From contig JAFXUJ010000014.1 of assembly GCA_017525025.1 (NCBI GenBank), positions 186,001-250,000 of the forward strand: 64,000 nucleotides of DNA. Reading direction: 5' to 3'. This document shows positions 17,705 through 24,981 of the stretch, one piece after another. The DNA comes from Elusimicrobiaceae bacterium. GTDB lineage: Bacteria > Elusimicrobiota > Elusimicrobia > Elusimicrobiales > Elusimicrobiaceae. A program made the position numbers and the translations under genes. Below the pieces are notes generated by a model, which was given only the letters and a program-made list of their open reading frames with translations, did not search any database and had not been told where the DNA came from. Numbering within the stretch: position 1 is the stretch's first letter; every line of letters starts with the position of its first letter.

Positions 17705-18733
17705 TTATGTTAAAGCTTGCACCCATTTGGCAGAGCTTCGCTTTTGCATATACAAAACAAACACACAAATAACGGCAATAATGAACATAGATATAAAATA
17801 AGAAATCATTGCCGAATATCCTAACATTTTTTTACAAAATGAGTTCACCAATAGCACGTTCCCTTGGCAACAAAAAATAATAATGCTTAATTTCCTCAGC
17901 AAAAGAGGCTTTTCAATGTGGACCTTAGCTTGCATACAAAACAAAAATAAAGAAGAACTCATCAAAACGGTACAAAACGCTACATCCGACCAACTATAAA
18001 ACTTAAAATACTCAGCTAACTGTATTTCCAACCCATAGAGTAAATAGAATACCAAAAAACATAATAGAGCTTTCTTTTGAGTGAACACTTTCTCTATTTT
18101 CTCTTTGTTCTCACAAATATACTTTCCTACCGCAAAATAAAATAGACCGTTAAAAATATTAAGCGGAAAACAAAACATACGTAAGACTTGCGTAAACGAA
18201 GGGAAAAGATTACCGTACGCGGAAGAAAAAACGCAAAAAAGATAAAAAACAAAAGTGAAGCAAAGAATAATTTTTGTGGAAAATTTTTTACTAAGCACAT
18301 AGATTAAAAATGCACTAAAAATACTGCTCGCAAGATACCAAGAGCCCGTAAAAGTAGATGATAATATTGAGTTTTTGATAAAGCCCAACCAGGTGGTTAT
18401 TTCTGCCAAGTTTTCCGGGTACAATCTAACGAAAAACACATTAGGCAAATTATATACGAACCAAACCGCATATAACGCGCCTATCCGGCTGATGTATTTA
18501 CGGACGGCACTTCCAAGCTGCCCGTTCTTGCTTTTGCTAAAGAGAAAATAAGAAGAACAAATAAAGAAAAAAGGCACTCCCCAATGGGATAGAAATTCCG
18601 TCAGCCAAAGGTTATTGAACCCTAAAATAACATGGCAATGCCTGGAAAAAATCAGCACACTGGCAATAAATTTAGCAATATCAACAGCCTCTAATGATGC
18701 TTTGGGTTGATTTATTTTATACGTATCACTCAT
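17705..18733 (-). CDS. Acyltransferase-3-family membrane protein
   Basis: The 342-residue polytopic membrane protein has about ten hydrophobic helices. It starts VDIAKFIASVLIFSRHCHV, the acyltransferase-3 (OafA/YrhL-type) signature with a conserved His, followed by WGVPFFFICSSYFLF. Family members O-acylate sugars of surface polysaccharides. Base composition is strikingly different from its neighbours: sampled 60-base lines inside it are near 30% GC (18001-18060 has 18 G/C) while lines in the flanking helicase are far richer. This suggests recent acquisition. Its target glycan is unknown. Confidence 0.85.
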   Translation of the reverse strand: MSDTYKINQPKASLEAVDIAKFIASVLIFSRHCHVILGFNNLWLTEFLSHWGVPFFFICSSYFLFSKSKNGQLGSAVRKYISRIGALYAVWFVYNLPNVFFVRLYPENLAEITTWLGFIKNSILSSTFTGSWYLASSIFSAFLIYVLSKKFSTKIILCFTFVFYLFCVFSSAYGNLFPSFTQVLRMFCFPLNIFNGLFYFAVGKYICENKEKIEKVFTQKKALLCFLVFYLLYGLEIQLAEYFKFYSWSDVAFCTVLMSSSLFLFCMQAKVHIEKPLLLRKLSIIIFCCQGNVLLVNSFCKKMLGYSAMISYFISMFIIAVICVFVLYMQKRSSAKWVQALT

Positions 18734-18743
18734 ACATCTACTT

Positions 18744-19967
18744 TTACGATTTCTTTACCATAGAGAGGAACGTTTCTATATGTTCGCTGTGCGGAAAGAA
18801 ATCAAACGCTTCCACGTGTAAAATTTCATAGTGCTCTGTGAGAATTTTTAGGTCGTTTGCGAGCGTTACCGGGTTACACGAAATATACAGTACGTTTTTC
18901 ACACCACTTTCGGCCACCGCCTTACACGCCTTGGGGTGCATTCCGCCGCGGGGCGGGTCCAAAATAATAAGCGCGTCCTTTCTTTCTATGGGTTGCTGCT
19001 TGACGAAATCTTCTACTTTGGCGCAGAAAAATTGCACGTTTTTTACGCCGTTAATTTTCGCGTTTTCAATGCCGTTATAAATAGCGGGCGCCACACTTTC
19101 CACGCAAATACTTTTTTCGCATAAGTCCGCACACGAAAGCGAAAAACTTCCCGCGCCGCCGTACAAATCATAAATCTTTTTAGGCGATAATTTTTTTACA
19201 AACCCGCGTACGCGGCTGTACATTTTTTGCGCGGTCTTAGTATTCGTTTGAAAGAACGATTGCGGCGAAAGTTTAAAAACTACTTCGCGCTCCGTTTGGC
19301 CGTTATCATCCGTTAAAATAATTTTTTCAAAAATGTGGTCCTTGCCTTTTAAGACGCGCAGACTTTCCGGTGCGGCCGTATCGGCCAGGCCCGTATTCAC
19401 GGCAGCCATAATGTTGGCGTTGGGAAGCACGCTTTCCACCGCTTGCACAAATGTTTTTTCGTTAAAATCATCTGTTACAAAAAGTACCACAATTTGTTCG
19501 CCGGTGTTTTTCCCTTCGCGTACTAATAGATGTCGCAAAACGCCGGTGTGTTTGCGCGTGTCGTAATACGGCAGATTTTCGGACGCAGCCCATGTGCGCA
19601 AGGCGTCCAAAAGCGGCACCAGTTTTTCATTAAATAAAAGGCACTCGCTGATTTCCACCGCTCTGTCAAAACGCCCTTTATACTTAAAACCAAGCGCTTG
19701 CTCAAATTCTAATGGGCGCGTTTTATTGGCGGGGTCCTTTTTGTCATAGTCGTCGCGCCATTTAACTTGGTGACAAAAACCGAGTTCCACTTTGTTACGG
19801 AAATAAAACGGACGATCTGTTTTTGTAACGGGGATTTCGGCGGTCCAAAATTCGGCAAGCGTATTTTGCAATTTAGCTTGTTTTTTAGCCACTTGCTCGT
19901 CGTAGGATAAGTTCAGCAGTGCGCACCCGCCGCACACGCCGAAATGTTTACACGTTTGATTAGGCAT
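18744..19967 (-). CDS. TrmA/RlmD-family RNA m5U methyltransferase
   Basis: The 407-residue class I SAM enzyme has an N-terminal Fe-S cluster motif (CKHFGVCGGC, residues 6-15) plus a later Cys (ISECLLF). It also has the SAM-binding KIYDLYGGAGSFSL and the catalytic blocks ILDPPRGGMH and VLYISCNPVTLANDL, whose Cys is the family nucleophile. Members add a methyl group to C5 of specific uridines in 23S rRNA or tRNA. Which uridine is modified cannot be told from motifs. The start overlaps the end of ychF by eight bases. Confidence 0.93.
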   Translation of the reverse strand: MPNQTCKHFGVCGGCALLNLSYDEQVAKKQAKLQNTLAEFWTAEIPVTKTDRPFYFRNKVELGFCHQVKWRDDYDKKDPANKTRPLEFEQALGFKYKGRFDRAVEISECLLFNEKLVPLLDALRTWAASENLPYYDTRKHTGVLRHLLVREGKNTGEQIVVLFVTDDFNEKTFVQAVESVLPNANIMAAVNTGLADTAAPESLRVLKGKDHIFEKIILTDDNGQTEREVVFKLSPQSFFQTNTKTAQKMYSRVRGFVKKLSPKKIYDLYGGAGSFSLSCADLCEKSICVESVAPAIYNGIENAKINGVKNVQFFCAKVEDFVKQQPIERKDALIILDPPRGGMHPKACKAVAESGVKNVLYISCNPVTLANDLKILTEHYEILHVEAFDFFPHSEHIETFLSMVKKS

Positions 19968-21033
19968 TGATTTTAAACAGGCAGACGTCGCCGTCCTTTA
20001 CAATATAGTCTTTGCCTTCACTGCGAATTAAACCGTGCTCACGCAAGGCTTTTTCGTCGCCGTATTTAACAAGGTCATCAAAAGTATATACGTCGGCGCG
20101 GATGAATCCTTTTTCAAAATCGCTGTGAATTTTGCCGGCCGCCTGCGGAGCCGTGCACCCTACGGGAATGAGCCAACTGCGTACTTCCACTTCGGCTCCG
20201 GCGGTAAAATAGGTGCAGAGGTTTAAGAGTTTCATACCTTCGCGTACTACTTTTTCAAGGCCGGTGTAATCATTGCCCGTTTCGGCGAGAAATGCCTTCT
20301 TTTCTTCTTCGCTAAATTCGGCAATGTCAGCTTCAAATTTTACACACAACTCCACAAATCCCGCTCCCGTTTCTTTGGCGTAAGCGGCCACTTTGGCGGC
20401 GTTGGCTTCGTTTCGCTTTTCGCTATTATTTCCTACATACAAGACGGGTTTGGCGGTTAAAAATTGATATTCTTTTAATTCTTCCGGCTCCAAACCAAGC
20501 GAAGAAACCGGCTTGCCGTTTTCCAAGGCGGCCTTAATTTCCTTCATCCGTTCAAATGCGGCCACAGCGTCTTTCTTGCCGGATTTGGCATTACTGCCCA
20601 AACGGTCGCAAATTTTAGTAGCACTTTCCAAATCCGCGAGCATAAGTTCCGTATTGATAATTTCAATGTCGCGCAAAGGATCTACGGAGTTCATCACGTG
20701 CGTAACATTTTCATCTTCAAAAAGCCGCACCACGTGGATAATAGCATCCACTTCGCGGATATTGGCCAGAAATTTATTGCCGAGCCCTTCGCCTTGGCTG
20801 GCGCCCTTTACAATGCCCGCAATATCCACAAACTTAATAAACGCAGCGGTTTTCTTGGGCGGTTTGAACATGTCAAAAAGTTTATCCAACCGTTTATCAG
20901 GTATCGGCACAATACCGACATTGGGCTCAATGGTGCAAAAAGGATAATTGCTTGCTTCCGCGCCCGCGCACGTAAGCGCATTAAACAGGGTGGACTTGCC
21001 AACGTTGGGCAACCCGACAATACCAATTTCCAT
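19960..21033 (-). CDS. ychF: Ribosome-binding ATPase/GTPase YchF
   Basis: The 357-residue protein begins MEIGIVGLPNVGKSTLFNAL (P-loop, G1) and has the G3 block VDIAGIVKGASQGEGLGNKF typical of YchF/OLA1. The nucleotide-specificity loop reads GNNSEK, where YchF differs from true GTPases. A TGS-like C-terminal domain includes DVYTFDDLVKYGDEKALREHG. It is a conserved cytoplasmic protein associated with ribosomes and stress responses. AAGGAG lies nine bases before ATG. It is first gene of a long minus-strand run. Confidence 0.97.
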   Translation of the reverse strand: MEIGIVGLPNVGKSTLFNALTCAGAEASNYPFCTIEPNVGIVPIPDKRLDKLFDMFKPPKKTAAFIKFVDIAGIVKGASQGEGLGNKFLANIREVDAIIHVVRLFEDENVTHVMNSVDPLRDIEIINTELMLADLESATKICDRLGSNAKSGKKDAVAAFERMKEIKAALENGKPVSSLGLEPEELKEYQFLTAKPVLYVGNNSEKRNEANAAKVAAYAKETGAGFVELCVKFEADIAEFSEEEKKAFLAETGNDYTGLEKVVREGMKLLNLCTYFTAGAEVEVRSWLIPVGCTAPQAAGKIHSDFEKGFIRADVYTFDDLVKYGDEKALREHGLIRSEGKDYIVKDGDVCLFKINA

Positions 21034-21155
21034 GTAAGAACTCCTTGAAACAGCTGGGATGAAAGTTATACAATCATTTTAGCATTTTACCCAGGTGCTC
21101 GGCGAGCGATTACTCTTTCCGACGCCGAAAATTCCCTTTTTAAAGAGAGTCACCC

Positions 21156-22202
21156 ATGAAAAAACTTGGCCTTATTGTCCTGTTATTTTTTATCCTCATT
21201 GGCGCGTTGTGCGTGGGTCCTTTAAACCGTCCTTACACCGCCGTTAAACAGTACTTATTATCATCACCGGCGCAAAAAGCCCATTTCCACTTAAAACGCG
21301 GTTATCAATGTGAAAAAGAGGGACGCTTTCATATGGCACTGTGGCATTATGGGCGGGTTGTTGAGTTAACACCTTCCAATAGCGAGGCGTATATATACCG
21401 CGGCACCTTGAAAAATAATTACGGCTATTTTGAAAGCGCACTGGAAGATTTTGATAAAGCAATTGCCCTCAACTCCCACAACGATACGGCCTACAATAAC
21501 CGCGCATTTTCCAAAAATAACTTGGGGGATTACGCCGGGGCATTGGAAGATACCACCCGGGCTATTGAGTTAGCCCCGCAAAGCCCAAACGCATATACGA
21601 ACCGAGGGATTGCCAAAGAAAATTTGGGAGACTATAAAGGCGCCGTTGCCGATTACGATAAATCGCTGGAACTTCGCCCCAACCATGACCGCACCTATAC
21701 GGACCGCGGCAACGCCAAGAAAGAACTGGGCGATTATCAAGGGGCCGTGCAGGACCACACCAAGGCCATTGAGCTGAACCCCCGCAACGCAGGGGCCTAC
21801 AACAACCGGGGATTAGCCAAGGACGCCCTCAAAGATTATGCGGGCGCGTTGGAAGATTTTGACAAAGCAATTTCGTTATCTCCCCACTATGCCTACGCCT
21901 ATAATAACCGCGGATTTACCAAAAATAATATGAAAGATTATGCGGGTGCGTTGCGTGATTTTGAAATTTGTCTCCGATGGAGACCGCAACATCCCGGGGC
22001 TTATTTCGGACGCGGCAACGCCCGGGCCGGATTGGAAGACTTGCGCGGAGCTGTGGCAGATTACGATATAGCCATCCAATTAGATCCCAACGATGCTGAT
22101 TTTTACGAAGCCCGGGCAAAAGCCAAAGAATCTCTGGGAGATTACAACGGATCCGTTGAAGATTGGAAAATGTCCAAACAATTGCGAATTTCTTCCCATT
22201 AG
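21156..22202 (+). CDS. Membrane-anchored TPR-repeat protein
   Basis: A 348-residue protein with an N-terminal hydrophobic helix (about 4-22), either an anchor or an uncleaved signal. It is followed by nine consecutive 34-residue TPR units covering nearly all of the rest (units begin near AHFHLKRG, SEAYIYRG, DTAYNNRA, PNAYTNRG, DRTYTDRG, AGAYNNRG, AYAYNNRG, PGAYFGRG, ADFYEARA). TPR solenoids bind partner proteins. Position and anchor suggest the envelope, facing the periplasm. It stands alone between divergent ychF and the DUF2157 pair. The partner is unknown. Confidence 0.88.
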   Translation: MKKLGLIVLLFFILIGALCVGPLNRPYTAVKQYLLSSPAQKAHFHLKRGYQCEKEGRFHMALWHYGRVVELTPSNSEAYIYRGTLKNNYGYFESALEDFDKAIALNSHNDTAYNNRAFSKNNLGDYAGALEDTTRAIELAPQSPNAYTNRGIAKENLGDYKGAVADYDKSLELRPNHDRTYTDRGNAKKELGDYQGAVQDHTKAIELNPRNAGAYNNRGLAKDALKDYAGALEDFDKAISLSPHYAYAYNNRGFTKNNMKDYAGALRDFEICLRWRPQHPGAYFGRGNARAGLEDLRGAVADYDIAIQLDPNDADFYEARAKAKESLGDYNGSVEDWKMSKQLRISSH

Positions 22203-22252
22203 TCCGGTGTTTTATGCGCGGGTATATCCGCCAAACACAACAGGGTATTATA

Positions 22253-22258
22253 TATAAT
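22253..22258 (+). promoter_or_regulatory. -10 box for the DUF2157/GDYXXLXY operon
   Basis: A TATAAT lies 23 bases before the chosen ATG at 22282. A GGAGGG ribosome site (22273-22278) sits between them, which decides for this ATG over an upstream in-frame GTG at 22261. Confidence 0.6.
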
Positions 22259-22281
22259 GAGTGTATATAAACGGAGGGATT

Positions 22282-23253
22282 ATGTCTTTGTCCAAAAAAT
22301 TAAACCGTTGGAAAGAACAACAATTTATTACACAGGAACAATGCGATAAAATCTTATCCTTTGAACGCGGACGCAACAACCACCTCTTTTGGCGCAGCGC
22401 GTTTATTTTTGCGGGACTTTTAATCGGGTTGGGAATTTGTTTACTGGTAGCGGCTAACTGGGATTCGTTTGGAGCCATTATCAAACTAACCGGTGATTTT
22501 ATTTTACTGGCAAGTGCCATTTATGCCGTTTATTGGAGCGTCTGCCACGAATGCCATGGCCTAAGAGAACTATTTTGTATTGTTTCTTTCGCCCTGGTAG
22601 GAGCGTCCATCGGGTTAATTGCGCAGGTATTCCAACTGGACGGTGGGTGGGCCTCTTTTGCCATATCTTGGGCCTTGCTTGGATTGCCGTTTATATGGCT
22701 AAGCCGGGTATTATTTTTCAATATCGTTTGGTGGTTTTTGGTAATAAGCGGTTTGCCTGACGGCTGGATATCCGGTTGGATAGAACACTTGGATAAACAA
22801 CTGGTGATCGCATTGGAAACTGTTGCGGCCGGGTGGTTACTAAGTTACGTAGGGCAATATCTGGACAAAAAATATGGCGAGTACACTCGGCTCGCGGGGG
22901 CTTTTGAAAAAGTAACCATGTGGTTGGTATACATAACGATAGCATTTGTCGGCCTGCGGTGGGGCCTTAACCATTGGCATAATATCATTTGGAACAGACT
23001 GTTTGCCCACGTGTTGGTATTTGGTTTTTTGGGCATGCGAATGTACGTGGCTATACAAACGCAGAATTTAACCTCTTTTAAACGCAATGCGATTTTGGCA
23101 GAAATTTACTTATTTTGTATTTTTGCGTCCCGGCTTAATAATTTATCCATGTCCGGATTGGGGTTCATTGCCGGCGGTTTTTTGGTGTTGGGACTCATCT
23201 ACGCCCTACGTAAGACGTCGCACTACATTAAAAATATGGAGGCTTTTAAATGA
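22282..23253 (+). CDS. DUF2157 membrane protein
   Basis: This 323-residue protein starts with a soluble segment (LNRWKEQQFITQEQCDKIL) and then has many hydrophobic helices beginning SAFIFAGLLIGLGICLLVAANWD, the signature of DUF2157. I place the start at the ATG with a GGAGGG site four bases upstream. Its stop overlaps the next start by four bases. DUF2157 proteins are commonly encoded next to GDYXXLXY proteins, as here; the function of the pair is unknown. Confidence 0.87.
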   Translation: MSLSKKLNRWKEQQFITQEQCDKILSFERGRNNHLFWRSAFIFAGLLIGLGICLLVAANWDSFGAIIKLTGDFILLASAIYAVYWSVCHECHGLRELFCIVSFALVGASIGLIAQVFQLDGGWASFAISWALLGLPFIWLSRVLFFNIVWWFLVISGLPDGWISGWIEHLDKQLVIALETVAAGWLLSYVGQYLDKKYGEYTRLAGAFEKVTMWLVYITIAFVGLRWGLNHWHNIIWNRLFAHVLVFGFLGMRMYVAIQTQNLTSFKRNAILAEIYLFCIFASRLNNLSMSGLGFIAGGFLVLGLIYALRKTSHYIKNMEAFK

Positions 23254-23675
23254 AAAAACCCCTTTTGCTTGTTGCTCTTTTTTTACCGCTGGTTTGTTTA
23301 ATCGGTTGGACTCTTTTCTTAACTGCTTCGCGTAACCAAGGCACAGATGTAAAAGTGGCCGTAACGGGCTATGACCCGCGCGATCTGCTTTCCGGGCATT
23401 ATATTGCGTACCAAATTGACTGGGAACGCACCGATTGCCGCCAATTTGCGGGAAATGTGTGCCCGAAAGATAAATTCTGCCGCGAAGCCCGTTGGGGACG
23501 CCAATGCCGTTTTTATATCCCGGAACAATACGCGAAGGAATTAGATGAATTATTCCGCAAACGTAACACCTCCGATAATGTCTTTGAAGTGGTTTATTCT
23601 TACCGCGCCGGGCATAAGCCCATGGCTAAAGAAATGTTAGTTAACGGACGCTCGTGGAAAACCGCTGTAAAATAA
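23250..23675 (+). CDS. GDYXXLXY-domain protein
   Basis: A 141-residue protein with one N-terminal hydrophobic helix (about 5-25, anchor or signal) and the family motif in variant form (TGYDPRDLLSGHYIAYQID; family GDYxxLxY). The middle contains a cysteine-rich stretch: four Cys between about residues 69 and 87 (DCRQFAGNVCPKDKFCREA...), then QC. This may form disulfides outside the membrane. It is translationally coupled to DUF2157 (ATGA overlap). Function unknown. Confidence 0.85.
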   Translation: MKKPLLLVALFLPLVCLIGWTLFLTASRNQGTDVKVAVTGYDPRDLLSGHYIAYQIDWERTDCRQFAGNVCPKDKFCREARWGRQCRFYIPEQYAKELDELFRKRNTSDNVFEVVYSYRAGHKPMAKEMLVNGRSWKTAVK

Positions 23676-23705
23676 TATACAGAGTTCCCCTCTTTTGTTT
23701 CCTAA

Positions 23706-23716
23706 TTTGCTAAAAT
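23706..23716 (+). promoter_or_regulatory. Extended -10 promoter of tRNA-Glu
   Basis: TTTGCTAAAAT has TG-n before TAAAAT (23711-23716). A start about seven bases on (near 23723) would fall just before the mature tRNA 5' end at 23725, which supports the call. Confidence 0.72.
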
Positions 23717-23724
23717 ATATATAG

Positions 23725-23798
23725 GTCCCGTTCGTCTAGTGGTCCAGGACGCCGCCCTCTCAAGGCGGAGATCACGAGTTCGAATCTCGTACGGGACG
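23725..23798 (+). tRNA. tRNA-Glu (anticodon CTC)
   Basis: The acceptor arms GTCCCGT (23725-23731) and ACGGGAC (23791-23797) pair fully, with G as discriminator. The anticodon stem is CCGCC/GGCGG with loop CTCTCAA, giving anticodon CTC at 23759-23761 (reads GAG). The T arm holds GTTCGAAT. CCA is not encoded. The length of 74 nt is normal. Confidence 0.97.
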
Positions 23799-23807
23799 TG
23801 TCTTTTT

Positions 23808-23832
23808 GTACGGGTTAACCCGTACTTTTTTT
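23808..23832 (+). terminator. Terminator after tRNA-Glu
   Basis: An 18-base perfect palindrome (GTACGGGTTAACCCGTAC) forms a GC-rich 7-bp hairpin with a TTAA loop and is followed by seven T. It lies nine bases after the tRNA. Confidence 0.9.
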
Positions 23833-23850
23833 AGGGGGTTGTAATAAGTT

Positions 23851-24906
23851 ATGGAGTTGTCTGCCGTGCAAACAAACATACTGACGCTGCTAGTGGTGTT
23901 AGTGTTGATCTTGCCGCTCCTTCTGCACAAGATAGAAGAAAACCTGGAAATATTCCTCTTTGCCTGCGGTGTCTTGGCCGTTACCGTTAGCCGGGTGTGG
24001 AGCGTGCCCCTTATCAAAACTGCGCTGGAAGATCCTATCCGAATTACCCTGGCCGTCTTGGCCGCCGGAATACTATTCCGCCACTTTAATGTTCACCTGC
24101 AAAAGCTTACCCATAAAGCCATTAAAACCATCGGCTTACAATGGACCTTGTTTTTAGCCGTACTACTGCTGGGGCTAACGTCCAGTTTAATTACGGCTAT
24201 CATTGCCGCCCTTATATTGGCTGAGGTTACCGTACTGCTGCCTTTGTCGCGCGAGCAACGCACCCGATTTGTAGTGCTGGCCTGTTATGCTATCGGCATG
24301 GGCGCAGTGCTGACCGCGATCGGCGAGCCGTTGGGAACGGTGGTAATTTCCAAGCTCAAAGATGCTCCCCACTATGCCGGATTTTTCTTTTTGATTAAAC
24401 ATGTGGGTTGGTATGTACTGGCCGGTATTTTACTCATGGCAGGTTTAGCTTCCCGCATTCAACCCGGCAAACGCGCTCTCGGCCTGCATGCCGCGCCCGA
24501 AATAGAAAAGGAACACTCCGTAAAAAGCATTCTGTTCCGGGCAGGCAAAGTATACTTGTTCGTAATGGCATTGGTGCTCCTGGGGGATGGATTAAAACCG
24601 CTGGCTTTGCAAACCATTTCTCATCTTTCTGACAATTGGCTGTATTGGATTAACACCGTATCCGCCGTTTTGGATAACGCCACGTTGGCCGCTATAGAAG
24701 TTACCCCCGCCATTTCGGACCGCTCTATTACGTTCTTGCTGATGAGTCTGATTGTATCCGGCGGCATGATGATTCCGGGGAATATCCCCAACATTATCTG
24801 CGCGTCCAAATTAGGCATTAAGAGCAAAGAATGGGTAAAAACCGCGTTGGGCCTTGGCGCATTACTCATGACGGGTTATTTTATCTTGCTGCATATTTTT
24901 ATGTAA
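23851..24906 (+). CDS. DUF1646 predicted cation transporter
   Basis: The 351-residue integral membrane protein has around ten hydrophobic helices. Family blocks include LHKIEENLEIFLFACGVLAV, GMGAVLTAIGEPLGTVV, INTVSAVLDNATLAAIEVTP and SGGMMIPGNIPNIICASKL. DUF1646 proteins resemble the ion-transporter superfamily (NhaD/ArsB-like folds) and are predicted ion antiporters or anion carriers. The substrate is unproven. AGGGGG lies about 12 bases before the ATG. It is not part of an operon. Confidence 0.88.
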   Translation: MELSAVQTNILTLLVVLVLILPLLLHKIEENLEIFLFACGVLAVTVSRVWSVPLIKTALEDPIRITLAVLAAGILFRHFNVHLQKLTHKAIKTIGLQWTLFLAVLLLGLTSSLITAIIAALILAEVTVLLPLSREQRTRFVVLACYAIGMGAVLTAIGEPLGTVVISKLKDAPHYAGFFFLIKHVGWYVLAGILLMAGLASRIQPGKRALGLHAAPEIEKEHSVKSILFRAGKVYLFVMALVLLGDGLKPLALQTISHLSDNWLYWINTVSAVLDNATLAAIEVTPAISDRSITFLLMSLIVSGGMMIPGNIPNIICASKLGIKSKEWVKTALGLGALLMTGYFILLHIFM

Positions 24907-24941
24907 GCGGTTGTTTTGCCCACCAAACGAGCACGATTTTA

Positions 24942-24947
24942 TATAAT
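24942..24947 (+). promoter_or_regulatory. -10 box of glgP
   Basis: TATAAT in an AT-rich stretch 34 bases before the glgP ATG; AAGGAG (24971-24976) lies between. No convincing -35 is seen. Confidence 0.5.
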
Positions 24948-24981
24948 AAACTATACTCAAGCGACGAAGTAAGGAGACCCT

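Noticed and set aside
21400-22200. Regularly spaced repeats that could look like a CRISPR or satellite
   Set aside because: They are 102-base TPR units within a coding frame, with protein-level similarity and no identical DNA repeat.
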